64,000 nucleotides of DNA from NCBI RefSeq assembly GCF_016807805.1, contig NZ_CP063362.1, forward strand, positions 4,692,501 to 4,756,500, given 5' to 3'. This DNA comes from Xanthobacter dioxanivorans. Lineage in GTDB: Bacteria; Pseudomonadota; Alphaproteobacteria; Rhizobiales; Xanthobacteraceae. Both the position numbers and the translations under genes were made by a program. Positions 11,292 through 19,742 of this stretch are shown one piece after another (positions within the stretch are counted from its first letter, which is position 1; every line of letters begins with the position of its first letter). The notes beneath the pieces are model-generated. The model did no database searches. It was not told the DNA's origin and saw only the letters and a list, made by a program, of their open reading frames with translations.

Positions 11292-11777
11292 ATGAAGGGG
11301 GAGGCCGACGTGAAGGGGGAGGCTGACATGGGGGAAGCGCAGAATCCCGGCGGCTCCTTCTCGCTCATGCTGGTGGTGCCCCTCGCCGCGCTGGTGCTGC
11401 TTGTCGTGGTCCTGCTGATCTGGCCCGATCTGCTGATCGGCGCCTCGGTCGGCGATTTCCTGATCGTCACCGTCCTCCTCGGCGGCGGAACCGCATGGCT
11501 CACGGGCAAGGCCGTGGCGCGCGGATGGGGGCCCTATTCCCATCTCGTCCTCTACAGCCTGCTGCTGGCGGGGGCGGTGCGCTTCTGCCATTTCGCCCTG
11601 TTCGGCGACACGCTGGCGTCGCTGGAGCCGGCGCTGGTGGAGTTCGTGCTTCTCCTCGCCATCGCCACGCTCGGCTTCCGCGCGCTGCGCCGGCGGCAGA
11701 TGACGCATCAATACGACTGGATGTTCGAGCCGGCGGGCCCGCTCGCCTGGCGTGCGCGCACCGGCGGCCCGCGCTGA
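11292..11777 (+). CDS. DUF6867-like small membrane protein in the liv operon
   Basis: A protein of up to 161 residues with about three or four hydrophobic segments (roughly residues 24-45, 50-72, 84-105 and 115-132) and a basic-aromatic tail (QYDWMFEPAGPLAW). Proteins of this kind recur beside livF in Alphaproteobacteria and are annotated DUF6867; their role is not known. The N-terminus is ambiguous. An 18-base unit is repeated (11292-11309, 11310-11327), giving possible starts at 11292 (ATG), 11310 (GTG) and 11328 (ATG). The last has a good Shine-Dalgarno (aagggggagg) and gives 149 residues. Confidence 0.75.
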   Translation: MKGEADVKGEADMGEAQNPGGSFSLMLVVPLAALVLLVVVLLIWPDLLIGASVGDFLIVTVLLGGGTAWLTGKAVARGWGPYSHLVLYSLLLAGAVRFCHFALFGDTLASLEPALVEFVLLLAIATLGFRALRRRQMTHQYDWMFEPAGPLAWRARTGGPR

Positions 11778-11880
11778 GGCGGGCCGCACCATCGACACGA
11801 ATGGGATTTGCGGCACAATGCGCCGCAAGGAGTCGCCGGAGACGGAAATTGTCCGCGCCGGCCGAGAGGGGAGAGACCTT

Positions 11881-12981
11881 ATGAAGAAGCTGATGATGGC
11901 GTCGCTGGCGCTGGGCGCCGGCCTCGTGTTTGCGGCGCAGGCGCAGGCCCAGGTGAAGATGGGCGTGGGCGGACCCATGACGGGTGGCGCCGCCGCCTTC
12001 GGCGCCCAGCTCAAGATCGGCGCGGAACAGGCCGCGGCGGATATCAACGCCGCGGGCGGCATCCTCGGCCAGAAGATCCAGATGTCGGTGGGCGACGATG
12101 CCGGCAAGCCCGAGCAGGGCAAGTCGGCCGCCAACAAGTTCATCTCCGATGGCGTGAAGTTCGTGGTGGGCCACTTCAATTCCGGCGTGTCGATCCCGAC
12201 CTCGCAGGATTACGAGGAAGCCGGCGTCCTCCAGATCAGCCCCGCCTCCACCAACCCCACCTTCACCGACCGCAAGATGTGGAACACCTTCCGCACCTGC
12301 GGCCGCGACGACCAGCAGGGCGCGGTGGCCGGCGCCTACATCGTCAAGAACTTCAAGGACAAGAAGGTTGCCATCGTCCACGACAAGACCCCCTACGGGA
12401 AGGGCCTCGCGGACGAGACGCAGAAGGCCATGAGCAAGGGCGGCGTCAAGGAAGTGCTCTATGAGGGCATCAACCCCGGCGAGAAGGACTATTCGGCCCT
12501 CGTCTCCAAGCTGAAGGCGTCCGGCATCGACCTCATCTATTACGGCGGCCTGCATCCGGAGGCCGGCCTGATCGTGCGGCAGATGCGCGACCAGGGCCTG
12601 AAGACCGTGCTGTTCGCCGGCGACGGCATCGCCGACAAGGAATACTGGACCATCGCCGGCCCCGGCGCCGCGGGCACCCTCATGACCTTCGGCCCCGATC
12701 CGCGCAACAACCCGGCGGCGAAGGACATCGTGGCGGCGTTCAAGGCCAAGGGCATCGATCCGGAAGGCTACGTGCTCTATTCCTACGGCGCCATGCAGGT
12801 GATCAAGCAGGCGGCCGAGGCGGCCAAGTCCCTCGACCCCAAGAAGGTGGCGGCCGAGATGCACTCGGGCAAGACCTACAACACGGTGCTCGGCCCGCTC
12901 TCCTTCGACAAGAAGGGCGACATCACCAAGCTCGACTACGTCGTCTATGAGTGGAAGGATGGCGCCTACAAGCAGCTGTGA
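11881..12981 (+). CDS. Branched-chain amino acid ABC transporter periplasmic binding protein (LivK/LivJ family)
   Basis: The 366-residue protein starts at the ATG at 11881 after a purine-rich site (gagagggga). It has a clear signal peptide (MKKLMMASLALGAGLVFAAQ, cleaved after AQA near residue 23). The mature part begins VKMGVGGPMTGGAAAFGAQL, the usual Peripla_BP_6 opening, and retains GAEQAAADINAAGGILGQKI and DDAGKPEQGKSAANKFI. It delivers substrate to LivHM. It closes the operon and is followed by a strong terminator. The exact ligand (Leu/Ile/Val or another amino acid) cannot be read from sequence. Confidence 0.95.
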   Translation: MKKLMMASLALGAGLVFAAQAQAQVKMGVGGPMTGGAAAFGAQLKIGAEQAAADINAAGGILGQKIQMSVGDDAGKPEQGKSAANKFISDGVKFVVGHFNSGVSIPTSQDYEEAGVLQISPASTNPTFTDRKMWNTFRTCGRDDQQGAVAGAYIVKNFKDKKVAIVHDKTPYGKGLADETQKAMSKGGVKEVLYEGINPGEKDYSALVSKLKASGIDLIYYGGLHPEAGLIVRQMRDQGLKTVLFAGDGIADKEYWTIAGPGAAGTLMTFGPDPRNNPAAKDIVAAFKAKGIDPEGYVLYSYGAMQVIKQAAEAAKSLDPKKVAAEMHSGKTYNTVLGPLSFDKKGDITKLDYVVYEWKDGAYKQL

Positions 12982-13003
12982 TCGCTGTTCCACCCGCAGT
13001 CGG

Positions 13004-13036
13004 AAAGCCCGCGCAAACTTGCGCGGGCTTTTTCTT
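13004..13036 (+). terminator. Rho-independent terminator of the liv operon
   Basis: A perfect 11-base stem AAAGCCCGCGC / GCGCGGGCTTT with a six-base loop (aaactt) is followed by a T-rich tail. It lies 22 bp after the binding-protein stop codon. Confidence 0.9.
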
Positions 13037-13134
13037 TGGGCCTCCGCGCCTCAGGCTGCGGCAGGCGCGGGAGCGCCGGCACCTTGACAGGAATGCCCCG
13101 CCTCCTTCTCCTCGCAGCCGACGGAGGATCGCTT

Positions 13135-13524
13135 ATGGCCCAGACCATCACCCGCGGCTTCAAGACCCTGCTGGAAGAGGCCAACGCCCGCGTCGAGACG
13201 CTCACCCCCGGCGAGGCCCAGGCGCGCCTCGCCGATGGCGCCCTGCTGGTGGATGTGCGCGACCCGCGCGAACTGGAGCGCGAGGGCCGCATTCCCGGCG
13301 CCTTCCACTGCCCGCGCGGGACGCTGGAATTCTGGATCGACCCCGAGAGCCCCTATTTCAAGCCGGTGTTCGGCGAAGAGCGCGCCTTCATCTTCCTCTG
13401 CGCCGGCGGCTGGCGCTCGGCGCTCTCGGCGGCCACCGCCCAGGACATGGGCCTGAAGCCGGTGGCCCATGTGGGCGGCGGCTTCAAGGCCTGGAAGGAA
13501 AGCGGCGCTCCGGTGGAGGCGTGA
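13135..13524 (+). CDS. Single-domain rhodanese-like protein
   Basis: From the ATG at 13135, preceded by ggagg, the protein has 129 residues, the usual length for a one-domain rhodanese. It shows LVDVRDPRELEREGRIPGAFHCPRG (starting near residue 40) and the active-site loop CAGGWRSA near residue 90, with the persulfide-forming cysteine present. The C-terminus has HVGGGFKAWKESGAPV, the typical last strand and helix. Sulfur transfer or sulfide handling is the expected activity; the acceptor is unknown. It lies alone between the liv terminator and the convergent ratA-like gene. Confidence 0.9.
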   Translation: MAQTITRGFKTLLEEANARVETLTPGEAQARLADGALLVDVRDPRELEREGRIPGAFHCPRGTLEFWIDPESPYFKPVFGEERAFIFLCAGGWRSALSAATAQDMGLKPVAHVGGGFKAWKESGAPVEA

Positions 13525-13540
13525 GCGGGCGCGCTGCGCC

Positions 13541-13999
13541 CTACCCCACCGTGCCGTACACTTGGTCCGCCCGCGCCTCGAAGGCATCGGCGAAGCGGCG
13601 GAAGGCGGCGTCGAACATGGCGCCCATGAGCATGCCCAGGGTGCGCGAGCGGAATTCGTAGGAGATGAAGAACTTCACCTCGCTCGAAGCCTCCCCCTGC
13701 CCCATGAATTCCCAGCGGTTGTCCAGCCGGCTGAAGGGACCGTCGAGATATTCCACATGGATGGTGAGGCGCGGCCGGTCCAGCGTCACGCGGGAGGTGA
13801 AGGTCTCGCGGATGAGCTTGTAGGCGACGGTCATGTCCGCCACCAGGATCTCCACCCCCTCGTCCGACTTCATGCGCCGCTTGACCCGCAGCGCCTGGCA
13901 CAGAGGCACGAATTCGGGATAGCGCTCCACGTCCGCCACGAGGTCGAACATGTTCCGCGCGGAATGCTTGACCTGCCGCGTGTTCGAAAAGGACGGCAC
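13541..13999 (-). CDS. RatA / coenzyme Q-binding COQ10-like START domain protein
   Basis: A 152-residue START-like (Polyketide_cyc2) protein. It opens with VPSFSNTRQVKHSARNMFDL and has the conserved VADVERYPEFVPLC (~residues 23-36) and DGPFSRLDNRWEF (~87-99). In Alphaproteobacteria such proteins are named RatA-type toxin or COQ10-like ubiquinone chaperone; the latter is more plausible for a chromosomal housekeeping gene. I chose the GTG at 13999, which falls 5 bp after the lipA stop; an in-frame ATG at 14065 would lie inside lipA and add unrelated residues. It is probably co-transcribed with lipA. Confidence 0.88.
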   Translation of the reverse strand: MPSFSNTRQVKHSARNMFDLVADVERYPEFVPLCQALRVKRRMKSDEGVEILVADMTVAYKLIRETFTSRVTLDRPRLTIHVEYLDGPFSRLDNRWEFMGQGEASSEVKFFISYEFRSRTLGMLMGAMFDAAFRRFADAFEARADQVYGTVG

Positions 14000-14003
14000 G
14001 CGA

Positions 14004-14957
14004 TCAGGCCCGGCCGAGGCGCGCCGCGCGGGCCGCGCGCAGCTTCTCGAAATCGGCGCCCGCATGATGCGAGGAGCGGGTGAGCGGGCTCGACGACACC
14101 ATCAGGAAGCCCTTGGCGTAGGCGACGGTCTCATAGGCCTTGAACTCGTCCGGCGTCACGAAGCGCTCCACCTTGTGGTGCTTGCGGGTGGGCTGGAGAT
14201 ACTGGCCGATGGTGATGAAATCCACGTCGGCGGAGCGCAGGTCGTCCATCAGCTGGAGCACCTCGGGCCGCTCCTCGCCGAGGCCCACCATGATGCCGGA
14301 CTTGGTGAAGATGGAGCCGTCCAGCTCCTTCACCTTCTGCAGCAGACGCAGGGAGTGGAAGTAGCGCGCCCCCGGCCGCACCGACAGGTAGTTGGACGGC
14401 ACCGTCTCCAGATTGTGGTTGAACACGTCCGGACGCGCCGCCACCACCACCTCCATCGCCCCGTCCTTGCGCAGGAAATCGGGGGTGAGGATCTCGATGG
14501 TGGTACCGGGGCTGACGGCGCGGATGGCGGCGATGGTGCGGGCGAAATGCTCGGCCCCGCCGTCGGCGAGGTCGTCCCGGTCAACGGAGGTGATGACCAC
14601 GTGGGCGAGGCCGAGCTTGGCCACCGCGTCCGCCACCTTTTGCGGCTCGGCGGCGTCGAGGGCCTCCGGCAGGCCGGTGCGCACATTGCAGAAGGCGCAG
14701 GCCCGCGTGCAGGTGTCGCCCATGATCATGAAGGTGGCGTGTTTCTTCTCCCAGCACTCACCGATATTGGGGCAGCCGGCCTCCTCGCACACGGTGACAA
14801 GGCCGTTGGCCCGCACGATCCCCGCCGTCTCCGACCAGCCGGCGGAGCCCGGCGCCTTGACCCGGATCCATTCCGGCTTGCGCAGCACCTCCGTCTCGGG
14901 GCGGTGCGCCTTTTCCGGGTGGCGGGGGCGGACGTGGGTGTCGATGACGGTGACCAT
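14004..14957 (-). CDS. lipA: Lipoyl synthase LipA
   Basis: A 317-residue radical-SAM enzyme. The auxiliary [4Fe-4S] cluster motif [12 protein letters not shown] gives Cys57, Cys62 and Cys68. The radical SAM motif CTRACAFC gives Cys83, Cys87 and Cys90. The C-terminal serine motif [11 protein letters not shown] is near residue 295. It inserts two sulfurs into octanoyl groups on E2 and H proteins to make lipoate. Its position downstream of the genes for three lipoyl-linked pyruvate dehydrogenase subunits makes functional sense: cofactor maker and user lie on the same strand. Confidence 0.97.
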   Translation of the reverse strand: MVTVIDTHVRPRHPEKAHRPETEVLRKPEWIRVKAPGSAGWSETAGIVRANGLVTVCEEAGCPNIGECWEKKHATFMIMGDTCTRACAFCNVRTGLPEALDAAEPQKVADAVAKLGLAHVVITSVDRDDLADGGAEHFARTIAAIRAVSPGTTIEILTPDFLRKDGAMEVVVAARPDVFNHNLETVPSNYLSVRPGARYFHSLRLLQKVKELDGSIFTKSGIMVGLGEERPEVLQLMDDLRSADVDFITIGQYLQPTRKHHKVERFVTPDEFKAYETVAYAKGFLMVSSSPLTRSSHHAGADFEKLRAARAARLGRA

Positions 14958-15076
14958 GGGCTAGCTTTCATACCCGTGCCGGGCAGCGCCGGTGAAGGCG
15001 CAGGTGTATTCGAGCATACCGCGCCCCGCCGGGCGCCGGAAGCGGACGGGGGGCGCGCAGGCTCGAACGGCCCGCC

Positions 15077-15325
15077 TCAGGCCGGTCGACGGCCGGTGAC
15101 CGCCCGCCAGATGGCGAGCAGCAGAACCGCGCCGCAGGTGGAAACGACGAGGCGGTCCACGAACCCGTCCCCGATATAAGCGAGGCCGAGCGCACCCGCC
15201 ACCCAGCCGCCGAGCATGCCACCCACGATCCCTACGAAGAGGTTCGTGAGTAGCCCGCCCGAGGAGTTCATGATCTTCTCGGCGAAAAAGCCGGCAATGA
15301 GCCCGACCACGATGGAGATGATCAT
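15077..15325 (-). CDS. GlsB/YeaQ/YmgE family membrane protein (copy 2 of a tandem pair)
   Basis: An 82-residue protein of the transglycosylase-associated/GlsB family with three membrane helices. It has the family core SIVVGLIAGFFAEKIM, then GLLTNLFVGIVGGMLGGWV. The N-terminal ATG is preceded by ggagg read on the minus strand (the end of the upstream paralogue lies 11 bp away). The pair is a local duplication. A general stress role is the family annotation; a mechanism is not established. Confidence 0.85.
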   Translation of the reverse strand: MIISIVVGLIAGFFAEKIMNSSGGLLTNLFVGIVGGMLGGWVAGALGLAYIGDGFVDRLVVSTCGAVLLLAIWRAVTGRRPA

Positions 15326-15336
15326 CCCGGCCTCCC

Positions 15337-15615
15337 TCAGCGCGAGCGGATGGCCCGCCACAGCCACAAAAGCAGGATGGCGCCGACGATGGCGGCGATC
15401 AGGGTGCGCATGAAGCCGAACACCGGCACGTTCAGCACCGAGGCGAGCTTGTCGCCGATGAAGGCGCCGGCGATGCCGACGATGAGGTTGGTCAGCAGCC
15501 CGTGATTGCTGGCGGTGACCCGCTCGGCAACCCATCCGGCAATGAGGCCGATGATGATCAGCGAGAAGAACCCGACCCCCGGCTGGTTCAGGAACGCGAC
15601 TGTCTGCTGGTCCAT
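15337..15615 (-). CDS. GlsB/YeaQ/YmgE family membrane protein (copy 1 of a tandem pair)
   Basis: A 92-residue protein with three hydrophobic helices and the core LIIIGLIAGWVAERVTA, GLLTNLIVGIAGAFIGDKL. It differs from its neighbour at 15077-15325 by a longer N-terminus (MDQQTVAFLNQPGVGFF). The two genes are 11 bp apart and were probably duplicated in place. Family members are small inner-membrane proteins induced in stationary phase or stress. Confidence 0.85.
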   Translation of the reverse strand: MDQQTVAFLNQPGVGFFSLIIIGLIAGWVAERVTASNHGLLTNLIVGIAGAFIGDKLASVLNVPVFGFMRTLIAAIVGAILLLWLWRAIRSR

Positions 15616-15703
15616 GATGGCCCCCTTTTGAAGGCTCCTGCGGAGCCCCTGAACAGAACGTCCCCTCGGCCCGCCATGTCAACTGGCGGTGAGGACAGGC
15701 AAT

Positions 15704-15736
15704 CCGTCATGGCCGGCACGAGGCCGGGCATGACGG
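15704..15736. repeat. Intergenic palindromic repeat (CCGTCATGGCCGG family)
   Basis: Arms CCGTCATGGCCGGC (15704-15717) and GCCGGGCATGACGG (15723-15736) pair with one mismatch around a five-base loop. Related copies occur at 23948-24003 and, in partial form, near 63595-63610. It lies between the GlsB pair and lpdA. Confidence 0.6.
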
Positions 15737-15788
15737 AGTCTCGGGAGAAACGGCGCCGGCCAGATGTCGACCCGTCCCGGAGCCACCT

Positions 15789-17204
15789 TCACATATGGAT
15801 GGCGCGCCCGTAGGCGGCCATGACGCTCTCGTGCATCATTTCCGAGAGGGTCGGGTGCGGGAACACCGCGTGGATCAGTTCCTCCTCGGTGGTCTCCAGG
15901 TTCATGGCCACCACGAAGCCCTGGATCAGCTCGGTGACCTCCGCCCCCACCATGTGGGCGCCGAGGAGCTCGCCGGTCTTGGCGTCGAAGATGGTCTTGA
16001 CCAGCCCGTCCGGCTCGCCGAGCGCGATGGCCTTGCCGTTGCCGATGAAGGGGAACCGGCCCACCTTGATTTCGCGTCCCGCTTCCTTCGCCTTCTTCTC
16101 GGTGAGGCCGACGGAGGCGATCTGCGGCGTGCAGTAGGTGCAGCCGGGGATCTTGTTCTTGTCCATGGGGTGGGTGTGCAGGCCCTTGATGGTCTCCACG
16201 CAGATCACGCCCTCATGCTCGGCCTTGTGGGCCAGCATGGGCGGGCCGGCGATGTCGCCGATGGCATAGAGGCCGGGCACGTTGGTGCGGCCATAGCCGT
16301 CGGTGACGACGATGCCGCGCTCGATCTTCACGCCCAGCGCTTCCAGGCCCAGGCCCTCCACGTTGCCCACCACGCCGACGGCGGAGATCATGCGGTCCAC
16401 CGTGATGTCGAGCTTCTGGCCCTTGGCGTCCTCCACATGGGCGGTGAGGCTGTCGGCGTGCTTGGTGACGCCGGTCACCTTCGCCCCGGACAGGATCTTC
16501 ATGCCCTGCTTCTCGAAGCGCTTGCGGGCCACGGCGGCGATCTCCTCGTCCTCCACCGGCAGGATCTGCGGCAGCACCTCCACCACGGTCACCTCGGTGC
16601 CCATGGTGCGGTAGAAGGAGGCGAACTCGATGCCGATGGCGCCCGAGCCCATCACCAGCAGGCTCTTGGGCATCTTCTCCGGCACCATGGCCTCGAAATA
16701 GGTCCAGATCAGCTTCTTGTCGGGCTCGAGGCCCGGCAGCGCGCGCGGGCGGGCGCCGGTGGCGACGATGATGTGCTTGGCCGAATAGTCGCCGCCGCCC
16801 TTGGCGCCCTTGGGCGGGTTCTGCGCGGCCTCGACCTTCAGCTTGCCGGGGGCGGTGAGCGTCGCCTTGCCCCAGATCACGTCCACCTTGTTCTTGTTGA
16901 GCAGGAAGCCGACGCCGGTGGCGAGCTGGGCCGACACCCCGCGCGAGCGCTTCACCACCGCGCTGGCGTCGAAGCCCACCTTCTCGGCGGAGAGGCCGTA
17001 ATCCTTGGCGTGCTCCATGTAGTGGTAGATCTCGGCAGAGCGCAGCAGGGCCTTGGTGGGGATGCAGCCCCAGTTGAGGCAGATGCCGCCGAGGTGGCTC
17101 TTCTCCACCACCGCCGTCTTGAAGCCGAGCTGGGCCGCGCGGATGGCGGCCACGTAGCCGCCCGGCCCGCCGCCGATGACGATGATGTCGTAGGTGTCAG
17201 CCAT
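15789..17204 (-). CDS. lpdA: Dihydrolipoyl dehydrogenase (E3 of pyruvate dehydrogenase)
   Basis: This flavoprotein of 471 residues starts at MADTYDIIVIGGGPGGYVAA. The redox-active disulfide is in GGICLNWGCIPTKALL (Cys42 and Cys47). A second nucleotide-binding motif, MGSGAIGIEFASF, follows near residue 185. The C-terminal dimerisation domain has HAVFPHPTLSEMM with the catalytic histidine. It reoxidises dihydrolipoyl groups of E2 and makes NADH. Its start overlaps the end of the deoxyribosyltransferase-like gene by 8 bp. An upstream in-frame start at 17228 would add only a basic nonconserved stretch. Confidence 0.97.
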   Translation of the reverse strand: MADTYDIIVIGGGPGGYVAAIRAAQLGFKTAVVEKSHLGGICLNWGCIPTKALLRSAEIYHYMEHAKDYGLSAEKVGFDASAVVKRSRGVSAQLATGVGFLLNKNKVDVIWGKATLTAPGKLKVEAAQNPPKGAKGGGDYSAKHIIVATGARPRALPGLEPDKKLIWTYFEAMVPEKMPKSLLVMGSGAIGIEFASFYRTMGTEVTVVEVLPQILPVEDEEIAAVARKRFEKQGMKILSGAKVTGVTKHADSLTAHVEDAKGQKLDITVDRMISAVGVVGNVEGLGLEALGVKIERGIVVTDGYGRTNVPGLYAIGDIAGPPMLAHKAEHEGVICVETIKGLHTHPMDKNKIPGCTYCTPQIASVGLTEKKAKEAGREIKVGRFPFIGNGKAIALGEPDGLVKTIFDAKTGELLGAHMVGAEVTELIQGFVVAMNLETTEEELIHAVFPHPTLSEMMHESVMAAYGRAIHM

Positions 17205-17832
17205 GGAACGTCTCCTCGCCGCGCGCATGTCCGGCGGGTGCTGGATGGGAAGGGGAATTCTGGGCGCCGAGCCGGCCCTCGGCCCGCGCCCGCGCCAAGG
17301 CCGCGAGCACCTCGCCGAACAGGGCGAGGTCGCGGAACGGATCGGCGGCCGGCGCGGCCGCCTGGATCACCGGCAGGCCGCTGGCGTGGAGCGCCTCCGC
17401 CAGCATGAGATTGTCGAAATGGCCGAAATCCTCCACGTGGAGGCCATCGCTGAGCAGGGTCGGCGCGGCGTCCGCGGCTGGGCCAATAGCAGCACGGGCG
17501 CGGTGCTTCAGCTCGCCCGGCAGGTTGCTGTAGGCGGCCACGGGCCTGCCGAGGGCGAAGGCGAATCCCAGCTCGAAGGCGGTGCCGGGATCGGCGCTGA
17601 TGCCACGGAACGGCGTGAGATTGGCGACGACCGCATCCGCCGCGCGCATGAGGTCGAGATTGGCGGCGAAGATCGCGCCGCTGCGCACCCCGCCCGTGGC
17701 GTCGACGGTCAGCTCGCCGTCGAGGGGGAACAGGCCGGTGAAGCCGAAGCGGGCACAAAGCTCCATCTTGCGCCGGCCGATCTCGCGCGCATCGTCGAGG
17801 AACACTTCCGGGCCGGCGAGATAGAGCTTCAT
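17197..17832 (-). CDS. Nucleoside 2-deoxyribosyltransferase-like protein
   Basis: From MKLYLAGPEVFLDDAREIG (ATG at 17832) the protein has 211 residues. It shows the family features: the KLYLAGP opening, a central ADAVVANLTPFRGISADPGTAFELGFAFALG block (from ~residue 64) with the catalytic-type glutamate after GTAF, and GRPVAAYSN. These proteins exchange bases on deoxynucleosides or hydrolyse nucleotides for salvage or house-cleaning. Placement between the E2 and E3 genes is odd for that role. The C-terminal ~50 residues are Ala/Arg-rich and lack clear family features. Confidence 0.8.
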   Translation of the reverse strand: MKLYLAGPEVFLDDAREIGRRKMELCARFGFTGLFPLDGELTVDATGGVRSGAIFAANLDLMRAADAVVANLTPFRGISADPGTAFELGFAFALGRPVAAYSNLPGELKHRARAAIGPAADAAPTLLSDGLHVEDFGHFDNLMLAEALHASGLPVIQAAAPAADPFRDLALFGEVLAALARARAEGRLGAQNSPSHPAPAGHARGEETFHG

Positions 17833-17988
17833 CTTGTTGGCCGGTCTCCTCGTGCCGCCCCTCAGGGGCCGGTAGCCGGTAAGGCGGAACCCCGTCTGCG
17901 ACAAGCGGCGCTCCGGCAGAAGGGCGCGGACGGGGATGCCCCGCCCGGCCATGGTCACGACGGCGTCAAGACAGCCGCCGCGAAGCCA

Positions 17989-18225
17989 TCACTTGGACAG
18001 GATGGCGTAGAGCTCGTCCTTGAGCTTCACGCGCTCGCGGCGCATGGCCTCGATCTCCTCGTCGCCGGTGGGCTCCACGTCGGTCTCGGCGCGGTGCACC
18101 TGACGGTTCACCTCGTGGTAGGCGTCATGGAGCTTGGCGAAGTGAGCGTCGCTCGCCTTCAGCGCCTGGATCTTCTCGGCATATTCCGGAAAGTCGGCGG
18201 CAAGCTCGTGGGGCGTGTGGCTCAT
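17989..18225 (-). CDS. YdcH/DUF465 family small coiled-coil protein
   Basis: A 78-residue protein from the ATG at 18225 (a TTG nine bases upstream is also in frame). It carries the DUF465 core: EKIQALKASDAHFAKLHDAY, HEVNRQVHRAE and a C-terminal MRRERVKLKDELYAIL. It is predicted to form a helical hairpin or coiled coil. Function is unknown. It lies between pdhC and the deoxyribosyltransferase-like gene on the same strand and may share their transcript. Confidence 0.85.
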   Translation of the reverse strand: MSHTPHELAADFPEYAEKIQALKASDAHFAKLHDAYHEVNRQVHRAETDVEPTGDEEIEAMRRERVKLKDELYAILSK

Positions 18226-18338
18226 TGTTCTCAACCTTTCCTGGGACAGACGGCGTGGCCCGCCGCTGCCCCGCAGCTACACCGGCCGGCCGCGACAGGA
18301 TTTGATCTGGCGCAGCCGGCATGCACACACCAACATGC

Positions 18339-19730
18339 TCACACCAGCATGGACATGGGCTTCTCGATGAAGCCCTTGAAGGCCGAGAGCAGCTCGGCGC
18401 CCAGCGCGCCGTCCATCACCCGGTGGTCGCACGTCATGGTGACGGTCATCTGGGTGGCGATCCTGATCTCGCCGCCGCGCACCACGGGGCGCTGCTCGGA
18501 GGTGCCCACCGCGAGGATGGAGGACTGCGGCGCGTTGATGATGGCGGTGAAGTTGCGCATCCCCATCATGCCGAGGTTCGACACCGAGGTGGAGCCGCCG
18601 GAATACTCGTCCGGCTTCAGCTTCTTGGTGCGGGCGCGGGCGGCGAGGTCCCGCATCTCGTTGGAGATGGCGGACAGCGTCTTGAGCTCCGCCTTCTTGA
18701 CGATGGGCGCGTAGAGCCCGCCGTCGATGGCCACCGCCACGCCCACGTCCGAATGCTTCATGCGCAGCACCCGGTCCTCGGCCCAGACCGCGTTGGCGGC
18801 GGGCACCTTCTGCAGCGCCAGCGCCAGCGCCTTGATGATGAAGTCGTTGACCGACACCCGGTAGACCGGCTTGCCGTCCTTGTCCTTGGAGGCGTTGGCG
18901 TTCACCTGCTCGCGCAGGGCCATCAGGTCGTCGAGGTCGCAGTCCACCGTGAGGAAGAAGGTGGGGGTCACCTGCTCGCTCTCCACCAGGCGGCGCGCGA
19001 TGGTCTTGCGCATGCCGTCGAGCTGGATCTCCTCGTAGCTGCCGGGCTCGAACAGCGCTTTCACCTGCTCCGCGCCGGGCGCGCCGGCGACGGCGGCCTT
19101 CGGCACGGGGGCAGCGGCGGGAGCCGGAGCCGCTGCCGCCGGGGCCGCGGCGGGCGCGGGTCTGGCACCGGGCTGCGCGCCCTCGATGTCGCGGGCGACG
19201 ATGCGGCCGTGCGGGCCGGATCCGGCCACGGCGCCGAGGTCGACGCCCTTGTCCTTGGCGAGGCGGCGCGCCAGCGGCGAGGCGAACACGCGCCCGCCCT
19301 GCCCGTTCGCCACCGGGATCGCAGGGGCGGGAGCGGCCACGGGGGCAGCGGGCGCAGGAGCCGCAGCAGGAGCCGCAGCCGCAGCGGGAGCGGGAGCGGC
19401 CGCAGGCGCGGCGGCGGGGGCAGCGGCAACGGCAACGGCAGGCGCGCCGCCCTTGCCGGCGCCGGAGGCCACGCCCGCCACATCCTCGCCCTCGCCGGCC
19501 AGCACGGCGATGAGCTGGTTCACCGGCACGTCCTGCGCGCCCTCCGGCACCACGATCTTGGCGAGGATGCCTTCGTCGATGGCCTCCACTTCCATGGTGG
19601 CCTTGTCGGTCTCGATCTCGGCGAGCACGTCACCGGACTTGACGGTGTCGCCTTCCTTCTTGAGCCACTTGGAAAGGTTGCCCTTCTCCATGGTGGGGGA
19701 GAGGGCCGGCATCAGGATCTCGATGGGCAT
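18339..19730 (-). CDS. pdhC: Dihydrolipoamide acetyltransferase (E2 of pyruvate dehydrogenase)
   Basis: This 463-residue E2 has one N-terminal lipoyl domain ([17 protein letters not shown]; lipoyl Lys43 in [10 protein letters not shown]). A long Ala/Pro linker (~90-155) is followed by a peripheral subunit-binding domain ([19 protein letters not shown]) and a second linker. The acyltransferase core ends in [13 protein letters not shown], which contains the catalytic His and Asp. It moves acetyl groups from E1 to CoA. It follows pdhB by 12 bp in the same operon. Confidence 0.97.
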   Translation of the reverse strand: MPIEILMPALSPTMEKGNLSKWLKKEGDTVKSGDVLAEIETDKATMEVEAIDEGILAKIVVPEGAQDVPVNQLIAVLAGEGEDVAGVASGAGKGGAPAVAVAAAPAAAPAAAPAPAAAAAPAAAPAPAAPVAAPAPAIPVANGQGGRVFASPLARRLAKDKGVDLGAVAGSGPHGRIVARDIEGAQPGARPAPAAAPAAAAPAPAAAPVPKAAVAGAPGAEQVKALFEPGSYEEIQLDGMRKTIARRLVESEQVTPTFFLTVDCDLDDLMALREQVNANASKDKDGKPVYRVSVNDFIIKALALALQKVPAANAVWAEDRVLRMKHSDVGVAVAIDGGLYAPIVKKAELKTLSAISNEMRDLAARARTKKLKPDEYSGGSTSVSNLGMMGMRNFTAIINAPQSSILAVGTSEQRPVVRGGEIRIATQMTVTMTCDHRVMDGALGAELLSAFKGFIEKPMSMLV

Positions 19731-19742
19731 GGGTCTCTCTCC

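Noticed and set aside
13541..13999. A toxin-antitoxin module based on the RatA name
   Set aside because: No partner antitoxin is adjacent and the gene is coupled to lipA. A COQ10-like lipid-binding role is more plausible.
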